NCBI GenBank assembly: GCA_937888775.1 | Contig: CALAQT010000475.1 | Coordinates: forward strand, 1-5,831 | Direction: 5' to 3' | Origin: an uncultured Actinomycetes bacterium | GTDB taxonomy: Bacteria > Actinomycetota > Thermoleophilia > Solirubrobacterales > Solirubrobacteraceae | DNA length: 5,831 bases | Shown: positions 1 to 4,088 of the stretch, piece by piece | Layout: each line of letters begins with the position of its first letter | Position numbering within the stretch: position 1 is the stretch's first letter | The notes under the pieces: model-generated | What the model was told of the DNA's origin: nothing | The model's database searches: none | Seen by the model: the letters and a program-made list of their open reading frames with translations, nothing else | Program-made: the position numbers and the translations under genes

Positions 1-8
1 GGACGTTT

Positions 9-40
9 CCGCGCCCCCGCCCATCGGGGGCGCGGTCTCT
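9..40 (+). terminator. Intrinsic terminator of a gene left of the window
   Basis: A perfect 11-bp GC stem (9-19 with 25-35) closes a 5-nt loop and is followed by TCTCT. The pyrimidine-rich tail on the plus strand suggests that it ends a rightward transcript entering from before position 1. The minus-strand side has no T-run, so leftward termination is less likely. Confidence 0.7.
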
Positions 41-90
41 ACTGCACGCTCTGGGCTAGTTCAATTGCGTCGCACAGCCGGTGTCCGGGC

Positions 91-291
91 TGGCTCAGTC
101 TAGCCCTCGCGATCACACAACAGGGCCCGCGTCGCACAGTTCTACCCACAACCTGCGTGATCACCGTCTCCGACAACGGGAATCACTACTCAATCCTCCC
201 AATCACTCCGCCAGGCGCGCTGACCGGGCTCAACCTGTCGGGAGACACGCTTACCTGGCTTCACTCGGGCGGTGCAAGGCTTGGTCGCAGG
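91..291 (+). pseudogene. Possible C-terminal fragment of a secreted/beta-propeller-like protein
   Basis: Plus-strand frame 1 is open from the window edge to the TGA at 388-390. Its middle part reads like protein, with a G-P-R-R-T-x-L-P-x-x-C stretch (about 124-156) and an L-S-G-D-T-L-T-W-L-H-S-G-G stretch (about 232-270). The second stretch resembles the closing strands of repeat-type secreted proteins of actinobacteria. There is no credible start codon with a ribosome binding site, the frame runs through the terminator hairpin at its left end, and the composition after about 291 no longer looks protein-like. I therefore read it as a decayed 3' fragment. It could also be a chance open frame in GC-rich DNA. 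No family is assigned. Confidence 0.25.
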
Positions 292-319
292 ACGGGTCGG
301 TGCCGTGGCGGACCAGCGC

Positions 320-349
320 GAGGTAACATAGTCCTAACGCCGTTACCTC
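320..349. repeat. 8-bp inverted repeat, GAGGTAAC / GTTACCTC
   Basis: GAGGTAAC (320-327) and GTTACCTC (342-349) are perfect complements separated by 14 nt. Its size and symmetry would suit a regulator dimer site, but no intact gene starts nearby, so any operator role would be a leftover from a lost gene. The rest of 292-540 shows no gene, RNA or promoter that I can support. Confidence 0.3.
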
Positions 350-544
350 CCGCCACGATCCTGCAGAAGGCACACATTCGGGTGCCATGACCCGATCAGG
401 TGTCAAGCTCAGCCACGAGACTTGGGAGCTGCCGGCGGCTTCAATCTAACCGGAAACGACGGTGCGATCTGTACGTATCCCCACGACACTGACACAGGGT
501 CAGCTACGCGCCGGCCACCTCAGAAACCCGCGTTCTCGGGCTAC

Positions 545-731
545 GTCGGCAAGCTTCGTCCGGAGGACCGCGCCAACTGGGAAGCGCTATTTCGCGGCTA
601 CAACGACTTCTACGAGCGCACGCTCCCGTCCGAGATGTACGACCGCGGCGTGGACAGCGTTTCAGGAGGACACCCGGATGCACGCCCTCGGCGCGAAGCT
701 CGATGGGAGGCTGGTGGGCATCACACACTTC
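545..731 (+). pseudogene. GNAT-family N-acetyltransferase, frameshifted and truncated
   Basis: Two plus-strand frames together give the N-terminal half of a GNAT acetyltransferase. Frame 2 (548-646) reads [20 protein letters not shown], the usual opening beta-strand and helix of this family. Frame 3 (648-731) continues with A-W-T-A-F-Q-E, then M-H-A-L-G-A, then G-R-L-V-G-I-T-H-F, which is the family's beta2-beta3 region. The change of frame falls at 641-650 and is best explained by one extra base. After 731 the similarity stops, and the acetyl-CoA binding motif A (R/Q-x-x-G-x-G/A) is absent, so the C-terminal half is lost. No start codon with a ribosome binding site is evident at the 5' end either. 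The family would transfer an acetyl group from acetyl-CoA to an amine, but this copy cannot be functional. It faces the oxidoreductase gene tail to tail. Confidence 0.6.
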
Positions 732-757
732 GACGGGTCCGATCGGTGCGGGTCGGT

Positions 758-849
758 CATGGTTGGCGCCTCACGGTGCGGCCAGTGGTGCGAAGTGGCG
801 CTGCATGGTTGGCGCCTCACGGTGCGGCCAGTGGTGCGAAGTGGCGCTG
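758..849. repeat. Exact 46-bp tandem duplication
   Basis: Two identical 46-bp units lie head to tail (758-803 and 804-849). Unit 2 contains the last ten codons and the stop of the minus-strand oxidoreductase gene. Unit 1 is an extra copy lying just beyond that stop, next to the broken acetyltransferase. The unit is not a multiple of three. Because it begins outside the coding part, the duplication leaves the oxidoreductase reading frame intact. Sequence identity across both units points to a recent event. Confidence 0.95.
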
Positions 850-1752
850 GAGCTCGTTCGCGTATGAGCGACCGATCGAGCGGCTGTGCTCGGCGAGCCA
901 TTCACTGAATGCAATCCGCCCGAGCGGTGTTTGGTGGGAGACGAGCAGCCCGGAGGTCAGTCCGCTGATCTCGTCTGGGGTGAGGACGACATCGCGCACC
1001 AGGAGGCCGAGCGCGCGCGACACGACTGCCATAGCGAGCGGCGGCAGATGCAGGATCGGGGAGCGTCTTCCGACGGCGCGACGGATGGTTTGGACGAGCT
1101 CGTCGAATGACATCGTCTCCGGTCCTGCGGCGTCCACGATGACGTCACGGTCGGCGTCGGCGGCCTGCTCGCAGATCCGCGCAAGGTCATCGATATGAAC
1201 TGGCTGGACCGGGTAGCGGCCGCTTCCCGGGAGCGCGAAGATCGGCATGCGTCGCAAGATCCACGCGATGTTGTTGGCCAGGACGTCGCGGTCACCGAAG
1301 ATCCAGGTCGGCCTGACGATCGAATACGGAATGCCGACTTCAGCTAAAGCCCGTTCGACGTGCGCCTTGCCTCGGTAGTACGGGAGCGTTGACTCAACCG
1401 ATGGGTTCGCGATGCTGAGGTGAACGACACGTGCCACCCCGGCGCGCTGCGCCGCGTGGAAGAGCATCCGCGAGTTTGCGATCGCGTTGGCGAACGTCGT
1501 TGCGCCGCGGTCGAAGCGGACCCAGTAGGTGTTGTAGAGCGTGTTCACTCCCTCAAGGCTGCGGGCGAGCGCCACGGGATCGTCGAAGCGATACGGACAC
1601 GCCGCCACTCGTTCTTGCAGCGGATGTCCGCGGTCCGGGTGAAACGTGAGGGTCCTGAGGTCTCGTCCCGAGTCGAGCAGCCGCTCGGCGATGCGAGACC
1701 CCGAGTAGCTGAACGCGCCCGTGACCAGGTCCAACCCCGTGTCTTGGCTCAT
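817..1752 (-). CDS. NAD(P)-binding oxidoreductase, NmrA/epimerase-like (atypical SDR)
   Basis: This is a complete 311-residue protein of the extended/atypical short-chain dehydrogenase type. The N-terminal Rossmann motif is T-G-A-F-S-Y-S-G (residues 11-18), a G-x-x-x-x-x-G form in which the usual middle glycine is serine. A short-chain-type Y-x-x-x-K pair is present (Y125/K129, P-Y-Y-R-G-K), followed by [10 protein letters not shown] (about 144-153) and Q-P-V-H-I-D-D-L-A (about 183-191), all typical of NAD-dependent epimerase/NmrA-like proteins. It is probably cytoplasmic and the substrate is unknown. Two ATG codons lie in tandem. The downstream one (1752) is preferred because AGGAG (1762-1758) sits 5 nt before it but only 2 nt before the other (1755). 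The start shares one base with the TetR stop, so translation is probably coupled. The last ten codons lie in the second unit of the 46-bp duplication. Length and motifs look intact. Confidence 0.88.
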   Translation of the reverse strand: MSQDTGLDLVTGAFSYSGSRIAERLLDSGRDLRTLTFHPDRGHPLQERVAACPYRFDDPVALARSLEGVNTLYNTYWVRFDRGATTFANAIANSRMLFHAAQRAGVARVVHLSIANPSVESTLPYYRGKAHVERALAEVGIPYSIVRPTWIFGDRDVLANNIAWILRRMPIFALPGSGRYPVQPVHIDDLARICEQAADADRDVIVDAAGPETMSFDELVQTIRRAVGRRSPILHLPPLAMAVVSRALGLLVRDVVLTPDEISGLTSGLLVSHQTPLGRIAFSEWLAEHSRSIGRSYANELQRHFAPLAAP

Positions 1753-2393
1753 CATCGCTCCTGTGATCTTTGAGAAGCCAACAGCACGGCGGCGAGCGGC
1801 GCGTTGCGCACACCGAGATCGAGCAGCGACTCGGCCCGGGCATGGTTGCCTTCGAGGTGGCCGAGCATGTCGATGCCGAGATACAGCGCGATGATCGCGA
1901 ACGCCACATCCCGTGGTGGGACCATCGACTCGAACAGCGATCCGGCAAGGAGCTCTCGAAGCTTGCGCTCGACCATGTCGATCCACGGCTGCAGACGGGC
2001 GACCACTTCGCCGCCCAGCGCGGCATTTGAGACGCCGCCGGCGACCATCTCGCCTAGCACGGTGACGTAGCCGTTCTCGAGATCCTCGGCGTAGATCCGA
2101 CGGGCGAGACTCGCCAGCTCAGAGACAGTCCGCGCCTGCTCAAACGCGGATGCATAAGCTCGCATCCGGCGAGCGCTGACGAGGTCGAGCGTGGCCAACA
2201 GAAGCTGCTCGAGGCTGCCGAAGTGGTAGAAGATCAGCGCTTGGTTGAAGCTCCCGGCGCGCGCTATCGCGCGTGCACTGGAACCGGCGAAGCCCTTTGC
2301 CTTTAACGTCTCAAGCGCAGCCTCGGCGAGCTTGAGCTTCGTGCCGCTGAGCGCCTCCTTCGCATCCCCGTCCGTACGACTGGCTGGCTCCAT
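1752..2393 (-). CDS. TetR/AcrR-family transcriptional regulator
   Basis: This is a 213-residue DNA-binding regulator. The N-terminal TetR domain covers about residues 17-65, with the helix-turn-helix at S-A-R-A-I-A-R-A-G-S-F-N-Q-A-L-I-F-Y-H-F-G-S (39-60). The F-Y-H-F ending of the recognition region is characteristic of the family. The remaining helical part (70-205) would be the ligand-binding and dimerisation domain and has no recognisable ligand motif. The TGA stop overlaps the ATG of the oxidoreductase gene, so the pair is an operon and the regulator most likely represses its own transcript. The start is uncertain. The frame can be extended to a TTG at 2432, but that TTG lies in a possible -35 box, so I chose the ATG at 2393. 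No Shine-Dalgarno precedes this ATG, which would fit a leaderless message. Confidence 0.9.
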   Translation of the reverse strand: MEPASRTDGDAKEALSGTKLKLAEAALETLKAKGFAGSSARAIARAGSFNQALIFYHFGSLEQLLLATLDLVSARRMRAYASAFEQARTVSELASLARRIYAEDLENGYVTVLGEMVAGGVSNAALGGEVVARLQPWIDMVERKLRELLAGSLFESMVPPRDVAFAIIALYLGIDMLGHLEGNHARAESLLDLGVRNAPLAAVLLASQRSQER

Positions 2394-2432
2394 GAACCAC
2401 AATTTTAGCAACCGCTCAAAGCGCTCGCTCAA
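2394..2432 (-). promoter_or_regulatory. Candidate leaderless promoter and operator of the TetR-oxidoreductase operon
   Basis: On the minus strand, TAAAAT (2407-2402) lies 8 nt before the ATG at 2393, so transcription would start at or next to the start codon. A TTGAGC hexamer (2432-2427) stands 19 bp upstream as a possible -35, with spacing slightly long. TTGAGCG occurs twice with a 13-bp period (2432-2426 and 2419-2413), which could be an operator for the TetR protein. This is read by eye only. Confidence 0.35.
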
Positions 2433-2524
2433 TGTCCGATGAGTGTTCTCCGCCCATTCGATCCCGGGCGTACGAGCTGCGCGCGCCAGCCCACGCCGCA
2501 GTCGCCTAATGGCGGTCGCGCGAA

Positions 2525-2570
2525 AGCCGCCGGCGGCTCATGCCGCCAAGCCTGAGCCCTGAAGGCTCAG
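2525..2570 (-). terminator. Hairpin cluster after the zinc-ribbon gene, possible terminator
   Basis: Three inverted repeats follow or overlap the zinc-ribbon stop. They are a 7-bp stem (2564-2570 with 2552-2558), a 6-bp GC stem with a 4-nt loop (2542-2547 with 2532-2537), and a perfect 14-bp palindrome (2525-2538) followed on the minus strand by TT. There is no long T-run. GC hairpins of this kind are commonly read as terminators in actinobacteria. Between here and the TetR start I see no further gene. Confidence 0.45.
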
Positions 2571-2818
2571 TCGCTTGCTGCCGATCTGCGACGAATCGCG
2601 AACAGCGGGGCGCCGCACTCAGGGCAGTAACCCTCCCAGCCAGGCCGACCGTTGGCGAGGATGATCTCCCGCGCGTCGGCGATGGTGACCTTCTCGCCGC
2701 AGACGCATCGGCCCTGCGGTCCGGGATCCCGCGGCTCAGAGGTCGGATCAACCACGCCGAGAGCATATTCGCCACGCGAAGGTAGGACGATGAGCGCCGG
2801 GGCAAGCCCGGCGCCCAT
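2567..2818 (-). CDS. Small zinc-ribbon protein, function unknown
   Basis: This frame encodes an 83-residue protein whose C-terminal half carries a C-x-C-G (C38, C40) and a C-P-E-C-G (C65, C68) knuckle, a four-cysteine set suited to binding one structural zinc. Between the knuckles lies a helix-like V-T-I-A-D-A-R-E-I-I-L-A-N-G segment, and A-P-L-F-A-I follows the second knuckle. Such minimal ribbons are usually cytoplasmic and of unknown role. The start is unsure. ATG at 2818 gives the longest form but has no clear ribosome binding site and begins right at a strong hairpin. An in-frame GTG near residue 22 would give a shorter protein still containing all four cysteines. The conserved cysteine pattern makes a real gene more likely than a chance frame, but I cannot name the family. 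Confidence 0.6.
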   Translation of the reverse strand: MGAGLAPALIVLPSRGEYALGVVDPTSEPRDPGPQGRCVCGEKVTIADAREIILANGRPGWEGYCPECGAPLFAIRRRSAASD

Positions 2819-2821
2819 CCG

Positions 2822-2853
2822 CCCAGCGCGCCGGCCGTGGCCGGCGCGCTGGG
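2822..2853 (-). terminator. Strong GC hairpin after the acetate transporter gene
   Basis: A perfect 15-bp inverted repeat (2822-2836 with 2839-2853) surrounds a 2-nt centre and can be extended further outward with one bulged base. It begins 17 nt after the transporter stop codon and ends just before the zinc-ribbon ATG. It lacks a T-run but is stable enough to act as a terminator or transcript-stabilising hairpin, and so probably separates the two genes' expression. Confidence 0.6.
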
Positions 2854-2870
2854 GCGGTCGGTGTGGTGTC

Positions 2871-3572
2871 TCAGCTCTTTGTCAGAGGCCAGACGGGGAG
2901 CACGGCCCGGCCATAGGAAATCTCGCAGAGGTTCGCCAAGGCCATGTAGAAGACGCAGGCAGCGGCCCCGAGGCCGAAGTAGCCACCCCAGTGGATCATG
3001 GTGGTGTTAGCGCCGTAGTGTCCCGCGCCGAGGAAGAAGACCGTCAGCACGGCAAGCGCCAGCGTCAGGACGACGACGGCGGTCGTGCGCAACGAGGCGG
3101 CCAACATCACGACGGCGAAGATGCCGAAGGCGTACAGGAACAGGCCCAGTGCATGCCCCGCCTGCAGCGGCGGTACGCCCTTCAGGAACCATTGCGCGAT
3201 CGCAAACAGCGATAGGTAGAAGCCGCCGAAGCCAGCAAACATCACACCCGCGAACGTGTTGCCGGTCCGCAACTGGATGATGCCCGCAATCAGCTCGATG
3301 ATTCCGCCGAACATCAGCGCGACGCCGAACACGACGGGCGTCACCCCGGCGTTGACCGCGTTGGCGTTGACCATGCTGAGCATGAACGTGGTGACCCCGA
3401 GCGTCATTAGCCCCAGCGGCGCCGCGTCGCCCCAGTCGAGAGTCGTTGCGCGCGCTGACGCGCCGTCGAGCTCAGGAATCACCTTGCGCGCTGGCGCGCG
3501 ATCGAGCTCGGCCTGCTGATGGCCCGATCGTCCATTGACGGACGGGGCCGGTGGTGTAGAGACGGTTGCCAT
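2871..3572 (-). CDS. satP: Acetate/succinate transporter, GPR1/FUN34/YaaH (SatP) family
   Basis: This is a complete 233-residue integral membrane protein. A hydrophilic N-terminal tail (1-48) precedes the family signature A-A-P-L-G-L (50-55), a variant of N-P-A-P-L-G-L, and six hydrophobic segments at about 52-72, 79-100, 108-130, 139-160, 163-183 and 197-214. The second family block G-N-T-F-A-G-V-M-F-A-G-F-G-G-F-Y (104-119) and the closing E-I-S-Y-G-R-A-V-L-P motif (217-226) are also present. Members of this family move acetate and sometimes succinate or ammonium-linked substrates across the cytoplasmic membrane. The start is supported by AGAGGAGG 8 nt upstream (3588-3581). The tail is longer than in the enterobacterial protein, and its role is unknown. 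The gene is divergent from the acyl-CoA ligase, which could activate imported acids. The gene symbol is by family resemblance and the actual substrate is not shown. Confidence 0.9.
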   Translation of the reverse strand: MATVSTPPAPSVNGRSGHQQAELDRAPARKVIPELDGASARATTLDWGDAAPLGLMTLGVTTFMLSMVNANAVNAGVTPVVFGVALMFGGIIELIAGIIQLRTGNTFAGVMFAGFGGFYLSLFAIAQWFLKGVPPLQAGHALGLFLYAFGIFAVVMLAASLRTTAVVVLTLALAVLTVFFLGAGHYGANTTMIHWGGYFGLGAAACVFYMALANLCEISYGRAVLPVWPLTKS

Positions 3573-3620
3573 GATGCAATCCTCCTCTGGGTACGTCGAG
3601 AGCCTCAGCGCACCCTTCTC

Positions 3621-3706
3621 GTGACGAGCATGGCTCCAGCGAACACCGACACACGCAACGCCTCACCATCAAGCAAACAAGAAGCGCGCTTTGACATGCT
3701 CGTCAC
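3621..3706. promoter_or_regulatory. Perfect 12-bp inverted repeat upstream of the transporter gene
   Basis: GTGACGAGCATG (3621-3632) and CATGCTCGTCAC (3695-3706) are exact reverse complements 62 bp apart, at about -49 to -60 and -123 to -134 from the transporter start. Identical half-sites bracketing the probable promoter suggest a pair of regulator sites, perhaps acting through DNA looping. I found no convincing -35/-10 pair for this gene. A TTGACA at 3691-3696 on the plus strand overlaps the distal arm but has no good -10. Confidence 0.5.
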
Positions 3707-3750
3707 TTAGTTTGTAGTCCCTGGTCATGCGGATCAACTCTGAAGATCCT

Positions 3751-3760
3751 CCCCTAGGGG
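3751..3760. repeat. 10-bp perfect palindrome, CCCCTAGGGG
   Basis: CCCCTAGGGG is its own reverse complement. It lies 5 bp left of TGACATCGG, the point where an insertion-sequence end is suspected. It could be the palindromic target into which an element inserted. It is too short to be meaningful alone. Confidence 0.35.
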
Positions 3761-3825
3761 CGTCCTGACATCGGTGTGAGCCCGCAGCGTGGCATCGGTG
3801 TGAGCACGGTTTCTTGGTGCACGAA

Positions 3826-3936
3826 CCCCGCAACCCTCCTCACGCCGCCAGGCCCGCGATGAGGAACTGGGTCGGTTCGCGGCGTGGCGCCGCGCGATAC
3901 CTCATCCTTCGGTAGTTGTTCGGTCAGGTTGCGGGG
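3826..3936. repeat. Nested three-layer inverted repeat
   Basis: Three perfect complementary pairs are nested around one centre. The outer pair is CCCCGCAACC (3826-3835) with GGTTGCGGGG (3927-3936). The middle pair is GATGAGG (3858-3864) with CCTCATC (3900-3906). The inner pair is CGCGGCG (3878-3884) with CGCCGCG (3888-3894). Transcribed on either strand, the 111 nt could fold into a long interrupted hairpin. It lies between the presumed IS end and the transposase scrap, and has no protein-coding appearance. It might be part of the IS, a miniature element, or a structured RNA, and I cannot tell which. Confidence 0.55.
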
Positions 3937-3977
3937 ATCCTCGGATGCACGGCGCCGCCTGGTGGCGGATGATGGGG

Positions 3978-4068
3978 CTACCAGCCTCCGGCGAGCCCAG
4001 ATGCGGGTCGTGTACCCAACGTGTTGTAGTCCACCGGGCTGAGAATGCCGAGAACGGTGCCGGGTAAT
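3978..4068 (-). pseudogene. IS3-family transposase (OrfB) C-terminal fragment
   Basis: On the minus strand, codons from 4055 to 4026 read V-L-G-I-L-S-P-V-D-Y, followed by N-T-L-G-T and a TAG stop at 3980-3978. This matches the extreme C-terminus of IS3-family OrfB integrases, which usually reads R-H-S-x-L-G-x-L-S-P-x-x-Y-E. The expected R-H appears just upstream but in a neighbouring frame, so one base seems to have been lost at about 4056-4060. Everything upstream of this, including the DDE catalytic core, is missing, and the fragment stops against the acyl-CoA ligase ribosome binding site. It is too short for a firm subgroup assignment. Confidence 0.5.
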
Positions 4069-4075
4069 GTGACCA

Positions 4076-4083
4076 AGAGGAGG
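4076..4083 (+). promoter_or_regulatory. Ribosome binding site of the acyl-CoA ligase gene
   Basis: AGAGGAGG lies 5 nt before the ATG at 4089 and fixes this start. It is the same octamer as that used by the divergent transporter gene. No convincing promoter is visible between it and the transposase scrap. Confidence 0.85.
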
Positions 4084-4088
4084 TAGCA

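Larger units (their letters stand above)
3766..4068 (-). mobile_element. Probable decayed end of an IS3-family insertion sequence
   Basis: The stretch combines a minus-strand C-terminal scrap of an IS3-type transposase (3978-4068) with about 210 bp of non-coding sequence. Near its left limit are two 13-bp copies of CATCGGTGTGAGC (3769-3781 and 3793-3805, 24-bp period). The left limit is placed at TG in TGACATCGG (3766) because IS3 elements end in TG/CA. No matching second end and no target duplication are visible, since the 5' part of the element is missing. The limits are estimates. Confidence 0.4.

Noticed and set aside
422..1198. Long plus-strand open frame of 258 codons
   Set aside because: Only 548-646 of it resembles a protein (GNAT). 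After that it runs through the duplication and antisense to the oxidoreductase gene, with arginine/serine-rich nonsense.
1753..1986. Longer version of the oxidoreductase with 78 additional N-terminal residues
   Set aside because: The extension overlaps the TetR gene, is arginine-rich, and is not like the family. The Rossmann motif follows directly on the ATG pair at 1755/1752, which has a ribosome binding site.
2652..3215. Plus-strand open frame of 187 codons
   Set aside because: It is antisense to the transporter and zinc-ribbon genes, with a Gly/Arg/Gln-rich translation typical of shadow frames in GC-rich DNA.
3769..3805. CRISPR-like repeats
   Set aside because: There are only two 13-bp copies with an 11-bp spacer, far too short for CRISPR, and an IS end explains them better.
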